This document shows positions 34,886 through 43,058 of a stretch of 64,000 nucleotides of DNA, in pieces. The notes beneath the pieces are model-generated. The model saw nothing but the letters and a program-made list of their open reading frames with translations, was not told the origin of the DNA and ran no database searches. The stretch is from Lachnoclostridium sp. An76 (GTDB taxonomy: Bacteria; Bacillota; Clostridia; Lachnospirales; Lachnospiraceae): positions 1-64,000 of the forward strand of contig NZ_NFHL01000005.1 in NCBI RefSeq assembly GCF_002161355.1, in the 5' to 3' direction. Numbering within the stretch: position 1 is the stretch's first letter; every line of letters starts with the position of its first letter. The translations under genes and the position numbers were made by a program.

Positions 34886-36556
34886 TCAGGCGGCTTTTTT
34901 CTTTACAGAAAATTTATAAACTTTCGCCCTGCTCTGCCTGCTCTCGCTTACCCTGGCAAGCCTGCGGAATACCGCCCTTGCGATCAGGTTCGTAAACAGG
35001 ATCAGAAGCGACAGGACGAAGATTTCATTAAACTCGTTGAAATACTGTAATTCCTGTATCTTGGTCGTGATGACCATGGTCCTTGCACCGGCGATGAAGA
35101 TGACGGCGCTGACCGTTACCATTGCATTTACAAAATAGTAGCTGAATACTTCCAGCAGTGTGGAGAGCGCATTGGGCGTCACCACTCTCGCGATCGTCTT
35201 CGCCCAGCTGTCTCCCATGAGCATTGCCGTTGTCTCCCATGACGCGTTCATCTTGGAAAGCGAATTCTTCATCATCAGATACGGCGTCGAGAAGTAATGG
35301 ACAATGTTGCATATGATGATGATCGGGAATGTATTCTGCAGGGGTGTCCCTGTGAACACGAACAGATAGGCAAGACCGATGACCATACCCGGGATCGTGT
35401 TCGTCACAAGCGCGATACTGTCGATCACTTTCTTTAACTTCCCGCTGACCGTACTCCTCGCCGTGACAAGCGCGCCGCCGTAGGCGATCAGTGTACCCAC
35501 AAAAGCTGTGATCAGCGCGACCATCACAGAATTGACGTACACGCCGTAGAGCTGCCTGTCTTCAAATACCGCCTGCACATGCTCCAGAGTGAAGTTCATC
35601 CGGTAAGGCCACTCCTCGATAAACGGCGTGATAAACATCACGACAAACATACTCAGCGCGAAGACAAGGACCGCACCGCTTAAGACCGCGAACACCGCGT
35701 CTCTCTTCACTCCCTTTTTCAGCTCGATCGGAGAGATCTTGTTGTAGCGCACATTGTATTTCTCCAGGATGTGGAGAACAGTAATGCTCACCACGGACGG
35801 GATGATCATGATCAGCGCCACCACCGCGCCGTTCCCGAAGTTCGGTATGCTTCCGAGCATCTCCGCGTAGAGGACGCTCGCCACCACTTCATACCGTCCG
35901 CCCACGGAAGCCGGGATACCGAAATCCGTAAAGCAGAGGAAAAAGGTCTGGATAAACGATGTCGCCAGCGTACCCAGCAACGGGATCACGATCGTCATGC
36001 GGAATGTCTGCAGCGGGGAATCCCCCATCAGCCTTGACACGATCATGAACCTTTTGTCAATATACCCCATGGCGTTGTTGATCAAAGTGAACGCCACAGG
36101 CAGCGTATAGACCACATATCCGAGCAGCAGCCCGTTGAATCCGTAAATGTTAAAGAGCTGCCGCCCGAAAAGCTTTGTCAGCAGCCCCTGCTTCCCGAAG
36201 GAATAGATGATCGCGAAGCCGTAGGTAATGGTCGGGAGCAGCATGGGCAGGATCGCCGCCTTGCTGATCAGCCATTTGTAGCGCTTCCCCACATTTGTAT
36301 AGTGGATCGTGTAGGCGAGTATAAACGCCAGGCCGGTCGCGAGCAGGGCGCTGCATATGGAAACTACAAAGCTGTTCCCCAGTGCCCTTAAGAAACCTCT
36401 TCCGGTAAGCACTTCCACATAGTGAGCGAGCGAGGCCGGCTCGCCGTTGCCGGTGAATGACCGCACAAGCACGCTGATCATGGGCACAGCCAGAAAACCT
36501 GCGAAAAATACCGCCATCACCGCGAAGATTGCTTTAATTTCTCTGTTCTTTCTCAT
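34886..36556 (-). CDS. Fused double-domain ABC permease for 2-aminoethylphosphonate
   Basis: A 556-residue membrane protein carrying two binding-protein-dependent permease domains in one chain, about 12 helices. EAA-type loops appear near residues 175-195 (SRLMGDSPLQTFRMTIVIPL) and 440-460 (AMLMGDSWAKTIARVVTPN). One chain replaces the PhnU/PhnV pair. ATG 36556 has GAGGTG upstream and is 13 bp after the ATPase gene; the frame extends to 36640 but overlaps that gene. Confidence 0.9.
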   Translation of the reverse strand: MRKNREIKAIFAVMAVFFAGFLAVPMISVLVRSFTGNGEPASLAHYVEVLTGRGFLRALGNSFVVSICSALLATGLAFILAYTIHYTNVGKRYKWLISKAAILPMLLPTITYGFAIIYSFGKQGLLTKLFGRQLFNIYGFNGLLLGYVVYTLPVAFTLINNAMGYIDKRFMIVSRLMGDSPLQTFRMTIVIPLLGTLATSFIQTFFLCFTDFGIPASVGGRYEVVASVLYAEMLGSIPNFGNGAVVALIMIIPSVVSITVLHILEKYNVRYNKISPIELKKGVKRDAVFAVLSGAVLVFALSMFVVMFITPFIEEWPYRMNFTLEHVQAVFEDRQLYGVYVNSVMVALITAFVGTLIAYGGALVTARSTVSGKLKKVIDSIALVTNTIPGMVIGLAYLFVFTGTPLQNTFPIIIICNIVHYFSTPYLMMKNSLSKMNASWETTAMLMGDSWAKTIARVVTPNALSTLLEVFSYYFVNAMVTVSAVIFIAGARTMVITTKIQELQYFNEFNEIFVLSLLILFTNLIARAVFRRLARVSESRQSRAKVYKFSVKKKAA

Positions 36557-36569
36557 GGCGCGCACCTCT

Positions 36570-37340
36570 TCAGCCGACCTGCGCCTGCTGCGCGAGCTGT
36601 CCTGCGAACAGAGTGAAGATATTATTTTTCTTGATCTCAAGCTGGTTCAGGATGAATTTCTTCACAAACCCGTTCTCCGGCTTCTGGATGATCTCCTCCG
36701 GGCGTCCGAACTGGGCGATCTCCCCTTCATTGATGATCATGACACGGTTGGAGAGCGTGAGCGCTTCCTCCGGGTCATGGGTCACAATGATCGTCGTCAG
36801 GTTATACTGTTCCGCGATCGTCCTGATCCTGTCTTTGATAGACTCCTTGATCACACCGTCCAGCGCGCTCAGAGGCTCATCGAGCAGCAGGATCTTCGGC
36901 TTCATCACCATTGTCCTCGCAAGCGCCACTCTCTGCTTCTGCCCGCCGGAAAGCTGGCCGATCCTCTTATTTAAGTGCTCCTCAAGACCGAGCAGCCGGA
37001 TCAGGTCTTCCACCTCCTCTTTCGAAGAGATCTCCGGGTTGTTCCTCAGTCCGTATGTAATGTTCTGATATACATTCAGGTTCGGGAACAGGGCGTAGTC
37101 CTGAAATACGATGTTGAACCCTCTCTTTTCCATAGGAACATCTGTGATATCTTTTCCATTATAGATGATCTGTCCGCCGTCGGAATCCACGATCCCGAGG
37201 ATCAGGTTTAAGAGCGTAGTCTTGCCGCATCCGGAAGGACCTAATATAGAAACGATCTCTCCGTCCTCGATATTCAGGCTGATGTCGGTGAGCACCGGCG
37301 TGCCGTCATAGCTCTTCTTCACATTTTTCAACTCTAACAT
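36570..37340 (-). CDS. 2-aminoethylphosphonate ABC transporter ATPase
   Basis: A 256-residue importer ATPase with Walker A GPSGCGKTT near residue 36, signature LSGGQKQRVAL near 135, Walker B ILLLDEPLSALD near 155 and H-loop VTHDPEEAL. It is the first transporter gene after the RpiR regulator and completes the SBP-permease-ATPase set. GAGGAG lies 9 nt before ATG 37340; earlier in-frame starts read through GC-rich leader. Confidence 0.92.
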   Translation of the reverse strand: MLELKNVKKSYDGTPVLTDISLNIEDGEIVSILGPSGCGKTTLLNLILGIVDSDGGQIIYNGKDITDVPMEKRGFNIVFQDYALFPNLNVYQNITYGLRNNPEISSKEEVEDLIRLLGLEEHLNKRIGQLSGGQKQRVALARTMVMKPKILLLDEPLSALDGVIKESIKDRIRTIAEQYNLTTIIVTHDPEEALTLSNRVMIINEGEIAQFGRPEEIIQKPENGFVKKFILNQLEIKKNNIFTLFAGQLAQQAQVG

Positions 37341-37526
37341 AATCCATAACTCCTCACGATGATTCTCATTGTCATTACGATACTTCTGCAAAGCCGCTGC
37401 CGGCATCCGCACCCAGGCGTCCTCCACTGCCCGGCGGTGTCCCTCACCACGAAACGTCTTTATCGCCCCGCAGCCTGCATCGGCAATTATAGCGGAGCTG
37501 TTCCCCGGTTTTCTATCAAAGAAAAA

Positions 37527-37568
37527 TTAAGCCTTTGTAAAGAAACCGTAAACTTTACAAAGGCTTAA
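37527..37568 (-). terminator. Perfect 16-bp hairpin between the RpiR gene and the phosphonate transporter
   Basis: TTAAGCCTTTGTAAAG (37527-37542) pairs with CTTTACAAAGGCTTAA (37553-37568); on the minus strand TTTTTCTTTG follows. It can end the RpiR transcript, or act as an attenuator in the leader of the phosphonate operon, whose start codon is 187 bp further on. A -10-like TATAAT lies downstream near 37485-37490 with no clear -35. Confidence 0.8.
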
Positions 37569-37580
37569 CATATGTAAAAA

Positions 37581-37595
37581 TGTAGAAAATCTACA
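37581..37595. promoter_or_regulatory. Predicted RpiR operator, copy at the phosphonate operon
   Basis: TGTAGA-AAA-TCTACA palindrome. The same half-sites with TTC in the centre occur at 38515-38529, in front of the RpiR gene. Two copies in one regulator locus make it a good candidate for the site bound by this RpiR protein. Confidence 0.65.
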
Positions 37596-37614
37596 CTCCC
37601 GTTCTATCCCATTT

Positions 37615-38502
37615 TCAGTCTTTCCCGGGAGCATTCCCGCCGTATGCTTTCTCCCGCACTACTTTCTCGCAGCGCTTCAGTCTGTCCGTAAACCGGTCAT
37701 AATCCAGCGAGATAATGCCCATATAGATCATATCCACGACCAGGATCTGGCACGACCTCGAAAAGATCGCATCCCCGTACATCAGCTGCTCCTGGCTGGT
37801 GCAGATCAGGATGTCCGCATATCTGCTGATGGCCGCGTCTTTAAAGTTCGTCACCGCGATCGTACGCGCGCCCGCCTTTTTCGCCGTCCTGAGGGAGTCT
37901 ACGGTATCCTTTGACTCCCCGGAATAGGAGATCCCCACCGCCACATCCCCGGGCGTCAGGGCTCCCGCCGCGATCTGCTGGTGATAACAGTCGCTGAAAT
38001 ACCGGCAGGGCAGCCCGAGATAGAGAAGCTTTGTCAAAAGATCCAGCGCCGTAGCCTCGGAGTTTTCCACCCCGTAGATATCGATCAGCCGGGCATTTGC
38101 CAGCGCTTCCACTGTCTTCTGATAGATTTTCCCGGAGAAATTCTTTACCGTCTCCTCCAGCATTTTCTGTGTGGTCGCAGCCATATTAAAGGGAATCTCC
38201 TTCAGGGGCGTCGACTTATCCAGTGTATACCCGTACATCGGTCCTTTTCCGCCTTCTCCTGCCTCCGCCTTTTTCGCCAGCTCCGCTACGAGCCGGTAGC
38301 AGAAGTCACGGTAGCCGGAAAAGCCGGCGGATCTCAGCATCCTCAGCACCGTCGGCTGGCTGACGCCCGCATTGTGCGCCAGACGGTCTATGGACAAATC
38401 CGATATCTGTTCCATATGCTCCAGCACATAATCCGCCGCCAGCTTTTCCGAGCGCCTCAGGTCCGCGTATCCCTTTTCGATCTGTTTTCTGATATTCCCC
38501 AT
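37615..38502 (-). CDS. RpiR-family regulator of the phosphonate operon (MurR/RpiR HTH + SIS)
   Basis: A 295-residue regulator with an N-terminal HTH (LSIDRLAHNAGVSQPTVLRM, residues about 45-64) and a C-terminal SIS domain with the phosphosugar-binding-like GVENSEATALDLL and ISYSGESKDTVDSL. RpiR proteins sense phosphorylated metabolites; the transporter-phnW-phnX genes downstream suggest a phosphonate-pathway ligand. ATG 38502 lies 13 bp after a palindromic site and has GGGA upstream. The frame stays open to 38601 but that part covers the predicted operator and promoter. Confidence 0.85.
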   Translation of the reverse strand: MGNIRKQIEKGYADLRRSEKLAADYVLEHMEQISDLSIDRLAHNAGVSQPTVLRMLRSAGFSGYRDFCYRLVAELAKKAEAGEGGKGPMYGYTLDKSTPLKEIPFNMAATTQKMLEETVKNFSGKIYQKTVEALANARLIDIYGVENSEATALDLLTKLLYLGLPCRYFSDCYHQQIAAGALTPGDVAVGISYSGESKDTVDSLRTAKKAGARTIAVTNFKDAAISRYADILICTSQEQLMYGDAIFSRSCQILVVDMIYMGIISLDYDRFTDRLKRCEKVVREKAYGGNAPGKD

Positions 38503-38514
38503 GGCAGATGTCCC

Positions 38515-38529
38515 TGTAGATTCTCTACA
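38515..38529. promoter_or_regulatory. Predicted RpiR operator, copy at its own gene
   Basis: TGTAGA-TTC-TCTACA, matching 37581-37595 at all 12 half-site bases. It sits in the leader 13 bp before the start codon, where binding would block transcription. A TAAAAT -10-like element lies at 38567-38572. Confidence 0.65.
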
Positions 38530-38605
38530 ATTTTCCTTTCTTCCTGTACTCAGGATCTCTGAACCGATTTTATCACAAAGCCATGGGCCCGCGAATACCA
38601 AGGCA

Positions 38606-38622
38606 TGTTAAATGTTTGTAAA
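38606..38622 (-). promoter_or_regulatory. Possible PhoP box upstream of the RpiR gene
   Basis: Minus strand TTTACA (38617-38622) and TTAACA (38606-38611) are on an exact 11-bp step, the Gram-positive PhoP-box pattern, about 100 bp before the RpiR start. The first repeat overlaps the T-run of the glmS terminator, so chance is possible. Confidence 0.35.
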
Positions 38623-38623
38623 A

Positions 38624-38680
38624 GACCGATGCTGTTCGGATGGCGGGCGTTGATCGCTCCGCATCTTTATAGCATCGGTC
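38624..38680 (-). terminator. Terminator of glmS
   Basis: GACCGATGCT (38624-38633) pairs with AGCATCGGTC (38671-38680), with further weaker pairing inside, followed on the minus strand by TTTTAC. Confidence 0.7.
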
Positions 38681-38694
38681 CTTTTGCATGCTTT

Positions 38695-40533
38695 TTATTC
38701 TACTGTCACGGATTTCGCCAGGTTCCTCGGCTTATCCACATCCAGGCCTTTCGCAACGCTGACATAGTATCCCATCAGCTGCAGCGGCACGATGGCCAGG
38801 CTGGTCGTAAAATACTGTTCTGTCTTCGGGACATACACAGAGAAATCCGAATTGTCCTCGATATTATAATTGCCGTACAGGGTCAGCCCCATCAGGTATG
38901 CGCCCCTGCTCTTTGTCTCCACCATATTGCTCAGCGTCTTCTCAAAGAGCGCTTTCTGCGTCACCACACCGACTACAAGAGTGCCGTCCTCGATCAGGCT
39001 GATCGTCCCGTGCTTCAGCTCTCCCGCTGCGTACGCCTCGGAATGGATATAGCTGATCTCTTTCATCTTCAGGCTTCCCTCAAGGCTGATCGCATAGTCG
39101 ATGCCGCGGCCGATAAAGAAGATATCCTTTGCATTCGCATACTTGCTCGCAAACCACTGGATACGCTCCTTGTCGTCCAGTGTCTTCTGGATCTTCTCCG
39201 GGAGCCTTCCCAGCTCCGCGATCAGCTCTCCGTACCGCTCTTCGCTGATCAGTCCTTTCGCGAACGCAGCCTGGACCGCCAGCAGGTATACCGCGATGAG
39301 CTGTGTGCTGTACGCCTTAGTCGTGGCAACAGAGATTTCCGGTCCCGCGTAAGTATAGAGGATGTGATCGCTCTCACGGGCAATGCTGGAGCCCACTACA
39401 TTGACAATGCCGAGCACCGGCACTCCTTTTTCCTTCGCAAGCCTCAGGGCTGCCAGGCTGTCCGCCGTCTCCCCGGACTGGGATACCACGATCACCATGG
39501 AGTCCTTCATGAGTTTTGGGTTCCTGTAGCGGAATTCTGACGCAAGATCCACCTCCACCGGGAGATCCGCCAGCTCTTCCATCACGTATTTCGCCACCAT
39601 GCCCACATGGTAAGCCGAACCGCAGGCAACGATGTAGAGACGCTCCAGCCCTGCCAGCATCTCGCTGGTAAGCCCCACTTCCGAGAGGTCGATCTGACCA
39701 TCCTTTACATAAGCGCCCACCGTATCCTGCACAGCTTTGGGCTGCTCGTGGATCTCCTTGAGCATAAAGTGCTCATATCCGCCTTTTTCCGCGGATTCCG
39801 CATCCCACTTGATCTCCACCATTACCTTTTGGATTTCTTCCCGGTCGATATTATAGAAATGGATCTCATCTTTGCTCAGCTCCGCGATCTCCATGTTCCC
39901 GATATAGTAGACATTCCTCGTCCTGTCCAGGATCGCGGGCACATCGGAAGCGATCAGGCAGCCGGACTCATTCTTCCCGATGATGAGCGGGCTGTCCTTC
40001 CTCGCCGCAAAGAGCCTTCCCGGGCAGTCCTTAAACATCACTCCAAACGCATAGGAACCGCGGATACGCAGCATCGCCCTTGTCAGAGCTTCAAGTGGAG
40101 TGCCTGTCTTCTTATAATAATAGTCTACCAGCTTGACTGCGATCTCCGTATCAGTCTGGGAATAAAAGCTGTACCCGGATTTCAGGAGCTTTTCCTTTAA
40201 TTCCTGATAATTCTCGATGATCCCGTTATGTACGAGCACAACAGACTTGTCATCCGTGCAGTGGGGATGGGCGTTATTCTCAGACGGCTCCCCATGGGTC
40301 GCCCAGCGGGTATGGCCGATCCCACATGTCCCCGGCACTGCCATCCCTCCGTCTGTTTTCTCCGAGAGGATCTTCAGGCGTCCTTTGGCTTTCACCACTT
40401 CGATCCTGCCTGTCTCCTCATTGCGCACGGCAATACCAGCCGAGTCATATCCTCTGTATTCCAGTTTCTCAAGTCCTGAGAGCAGGATCGGAGCCGCCGG
40501 CTCCTCGCCTACAAATCCTACGATTCCACACAT
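38695..40533 (-). CDS. glmS: Glutamine--fructose-6-phosphate aminotransferase (isomerising)
   Basis: A 612-residue enzyme making glucosamine-6-phosphate for cell wall synthesis. Cys2 (MCGIVGFVG) is the glutaminase nucleophile, GHTRWATHG and the GSYAFGV stretch belong to the glutaminase domain, two SIS domains follow (VSQSGETADSLAAL near 352), and the C-terminus KSVTVE is typical. AGGAGG lies 10 nt before ATG 40533. I could not find the glmS ribozyme core upstream; a terminator-like hairpin sits there instead. Confidence 0.97.
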   Translation of the reverse strand: MCGIVGFVGEEPAAPILLSGLEKLEYRGYDSAGIAVRNEETGRIEVVKAKGRLKILSEKTDGGMAVPGTCGIGHTRWATHGEPSENNAHPHCTDDKSVVLVHNGIIENYQELKEKLLKSGYSFYSQTDTEIAVKLVDYYYKKTGTPLEALTRAMLRIRGSYAFGVMFKDCPGRLFAARKDSPLIIGKNESGCLIASDVPAILDRTRNVYYIGNMEIAELSKDEIHFYNIDREEIQKVMVEIKWDAESAEKGGYEHFMLKEIHEQPKAVQDTVGAYVKDGQIDLSEVGLTSEMLAGLERLYIVACGSAYHVGMVAKYVMEELADLPVEVDLASEFRYRNPKLMKDSMVIVVSQSGETADSLAALRLAKEKGVPVLGIVNVVGSSIARESDHILYTYAGPEISVATTKAYSTQLIAVYLLAVQAAFAKGLISEERYGELIAELGRLPEKIQKTLDDKERIQWFASKYANAKDIFFIGRGIDYAISLEGSLKMKEISYIHSEAYAAGELKHGTISLIEDGTLVVGVVTQKALFEKTLSNMVETKSRGAYLMGLTLYGNYNIEDNSDFSVYVPKTEQYFTTSLAIVPLQLMGYYVSVAKGLDVDKPRNLAKSVTVE

Positions 40534-40566
40534 GTGCTGTAATCCTCCTTTGTCTGAACACAAAAA

Positions 40567-40606
40567 GGTGATAAAATCTTCCCTTTATTTTGAAAATCTT
40601 ATCACC
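40567..40606 (-). promoter_or_regulatory. Terminator-like hairpin in the glmS leader
   Basis: GGTGATAA (40567-40574) pairs with TTATCACC (40599-40606), with partial pairing inward, followed on the minus strand by TTTTTGTG. Because a promoter lies upstream of it (40666-40695), it falls within the 5' leader of glmS, about 35 nt before the ribosome site, and may attenuate it. Confidence 0.6.
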
Positions 40607-40665
40607 ATATAAACGATATTCTTTCCGCTTTCCTTCAGAAAGCAAACAACCCGGTTACGGTGTTT

Positions 40666-40695
40666 ATCATAGCATTACAGAGCGCGCTCTGTCAA
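40666..40695 (-). promoter_or_regulatory. Promoter of glmS
   Basis: Minus strand TTGACA (40690-40695), 18-bp spacer, TATGAT (40666-40671) preceded by TGC. It gives a leader of about 125 nt. Confidence 0.7.
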
Positions 40696-40712
40696 GAAAA
40701 ACGCATAAGGTC

Positions 40713-42449
40713 TTATACCTCTCGCAGAGCGCCGTCTCTGACCTCATAGATCCTGTCGCACATAGACAGCACAGTGGGCCGGTGGGTTGTAACGATACAG
40801 AGTTTCCTGCTGTCACTTTTGATGATCTGTTCCAACACCTGCTTTTCTGTCTCTGCGTCAAGGGCGGACGTCGCCTCATCCAGGAGAAGAACCGGCGCGT
40901 CCCTGAGAACCGCGCGCGCAATGGCGATCCGCTGGGCCTGCCCCTCTGAGATCCCTGCCCCGTGTTCGCCGATATAGTGGTCAAGCCCGTCCGGAAACGC
41001 GCTGACGAAATCCCATGCGCACGCCTGCTCCAACGCCCTGCGCATCTCCTCCTCTCCCGCGTCCGGCTTTACCAACCGGAGATTCTCTGCGATCGTGCCC
41101 ATGAAAACCGTATTTCCCTGTGGGACATAGGAGAAGCACTCCCTGGTCGCTGCCGACAGACGGCAGGAACACATATACTCATCGGACCCATCTTTTTTCC
41201 ACCGTACCTCCGCACTTCCTTCTGCCGGTTCCAGCAGTCCCAGAAGAAGACGGATCAGGGTCGTCTTCCCCTCACCGGACGGACCTATTATGGCAGCGAT
41301 CTCACCGGATGCCACGTGAAAACAGGAATGGGAAAATACGTTTGCTTCGCCCTCGTAGGCAGCAGCCGCATCTCTCAGCTCAATCTTCACCGGTCCCCGG
41401 TATCTCCGCAGCTCCTCCGCTTCCGGATCTTCTGTATCCTCTTTTTCCATCCCTTCCACTGCCATAATGCGCCCTGCGGACGCTGCCGCCCTCAGGAGCG
41501 CAGGGACCATATGCACCAGATTATTAAACGCGGCGGAAAGCCCGGAAGCCAGCTGAAGGAACATTGCCATCGTCCCCACAGTGATATAACCGCCCCACAG
41601 CCGGTAGATGCTCCACCCAAAGCAGAGGTATGATACTGCCGTCCCTGCAATAGACAGATAGGACGACACAAAGATATTAAATTTGTTATAATCCATGAGA
41701 CGCTCTCTGTAATATTCCTGCAGCGCGTTCATTTTCCCGCTGAATACCCCCATAAGGCCGAACGCTTTTACAGTCTGAAGATTCTGGAACGAATCGTTCT
41801 GGAAAGACATCATATCACTGCTGATCTCCCGCATCTCCCGGTTATACCGATGCATCCTGCGGATCAGCATCCTGGAAAGCAGGAGAGTCAACGGCGCGCT
41901 TACAAGCGCGAGCACCGCCATTGTCGGGTCATAATACAGAATAAGGAAAAACGCCGCCAGAAACTGAAACCCTTTCGTCAAAAGAGATGGGAGCCATCCG
42001 ATCACATTCCTTGAGACAATGCCCATATCGCTGTTCAGCCGGTTCAGCAGATCCCCCGTGCTGTACAGCTGGAGTTCTTCCCAACGGGAATACAGGATCC
42101 TGCTGTACATCTCCCCACGCATTTCATTCTGCACATCCACCATAATCTTTGCCGATACGCGGCTGACCGCAGCCGAAGCGGCGATGCTGCCTGCAGCCAT
42201 TGCAGCCATTGTACCCGCCATCCCGGCGAGCCGCGCAGGATCCTGGCTGAGCACCATATCAATCAGATTGCGTGACGCCACGGATACGCCAAGCCCCATT
42301 CCCGCCCCCGCAATCCCAATAACTATGTACATCAGCACCCAGAGCCTGTATTTTTTTATATACCGGTACATCCAGCGAAGTTCGCCGGATACTTCCTCAA
42401 GATATCCGGCCCGTAACTTCCTCGCTGCCTTTTTTATGAAATGTTTCAT
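40713..42449 (-). CDS. ABC exporter half-transporter (permease-ATPase fusion)
   Basis: A 578-residue half-transporter. Six helices span about residues 30-310, with MsbA-like RNLIDMVLS and the NRLNSDMGIVSRNV coupling region; the ATPase follows with Walker A GPSGEGKTT near 405, signature ISEGQAQRIAIA near 500 and Walker B VLLLDEATSALD. It should homodimerise and export a peptide, lipid or drug. ATG 42449 has AGGGA upstream; ATG 42485 would be only about 10 nt from the predicted transcription start and has no ribosome site. Confidence 0.85.
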   Translation of the reverse strand: MKHFIKKAARKLRAGYLEEVSGELRWMYRYIKKYRLWVLMYIVIGIAGAGMGLGVSVASRNLIDMVLSQDPARLAGMAGTMAAMAAGSIAASAAVSRVSAKIMVDVQNEMRGEMYSRILYSRWEELQLYSTGDLLNRLNSDMGIVSRNVIGWLPSLLTKGFQFLAAFFLILYYDPTMAVLALVSAPLTLLLSRMLIRRMHRYNREMREISSDMMSFQNDSFQNLQTVKAFGLMGVFSGKMNALQEYYRERLMDYNKFNIFVSSYLSIAGTAVSYLCFGWSIYRLWGGYITVGTMAMFLQLASGLSAAFNNLVHMVPALLRAAASAGRIMAVEGMEKEDTEDPEAEELRRYRGPVKIELRDAAAAYEGEANVFSHSCFHVASGEIAAIIGPSGEGKTTLIRLLLGLLEPAEGSAEVRWKKDGSDEYMCSCRLSAATRECFSYVPQGNTVFMGTIAENLRLVKPDAGEEEMRRALEQACAWDFVSAFPDGLDHYIGEHGAGISEGQAQRIAIARAVLRDAPVLLLDEATSALDAETEKQVLEQIIKSDSRKLCIVTTHRPTVLSMCDRIYEVRDGALREV

Positions 42450-42498
42450 CTTTTCCCTGATCCCGCTATTGTATGATTTTTTCATATTTATCTAACAA

Positions 42499-42527
42499 AC
42501 AATAGCATTGCGGACTCTTCCTGTCAA
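42499..42527 (-). promoter_or_regulatory. Promoter of the ABC exporter gene
   Basis: Minus strand TTGACA (42522-42527), 17-bp spacer, TATTGT (42499-42504) with TGC before the -10. Confidence 0.65.
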
Positions 42528-42593
42528 GTCAGGGTTTTTCACCTTTTCCGCCAAGAGTTTCCTCTGATTTCTTCCGGCGCGGGATTCCTGCAC

Positions 42594-42950
42594 TTATTTT
42601 TTCATCCTCGGCTCAAAGATAAACGATGCAATATACCCGAAGATCAGCGCCGCTGAGATCCCGACTGCGCTCGCCTTAAATCCGCCCATGAACACCCCGA
42701 TGAACCCGTGCTTGTCCACTGCTTCCTTCACTCCCTGCCAGAGGACATTCCCAAAGCCCAGGAGCGGCACTCCCGCGCCTGATCCGGCGAACTCCTGGAA
42801 TGGTTTGTATATCCCGCAGAACCCCAGCACGGCTCCCGTGCATACGAGCAGGACCATGACCCGCCCCGGCATCAGTTTCGTCCGGTCCAGAAGGATCTGC
42901 ACGAGCGCGCAGATCAGTCCGCCTGTCACAAAAGCTGTCACATACTCCAT
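42594..42950 (-). CDS. spoVAE: Stage V sporulation protein AE
   Basis: A 118-residue membrane protein with three to four helices, matching SpoVAEb (ALVQILLDRTKLMPGRVMVL, FQEFAGSGAGVPLLGFGNVL, LIFGYIASFIF). SpoVA proteins form the channel that moves dipicolinic acid across the inner spore membrane. AAAGGTGG precedes ATG 42950; an upstream in-frame start at 42992 is less likely. It is 108 bp after spoVAD. Confidence 0.93.
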   Translation of the reverse strand: MEYVTAFVTGGLICALVQILLDRTKLMPGRVMVLLVCTGAVLGFCGIYKPFQEFAGSGAGVPLLGFGNVLWQGVKEAVDKHGFIGVFMGGFKASAVGISAALIFGYIASFIFEPRMKK

Positions 42951-43058
42951 GTCTTTTCCACCTTTCAGATCTGTTTTTATCCGCATTATCACGTCAGCGC
43001 TGACCGGATGCCGGAAAGCCCGCAGGCGGTCTGGCGCAGTTATCTGCGAAATGATATG

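Noticed and set aside
40534..40700. glmS ribozyme upstream of glmS
   Set aside because: I could not find the AGCGCC...GGCACAGUUGACGAGG-type core in the leader; a covariance-model search would settle it.
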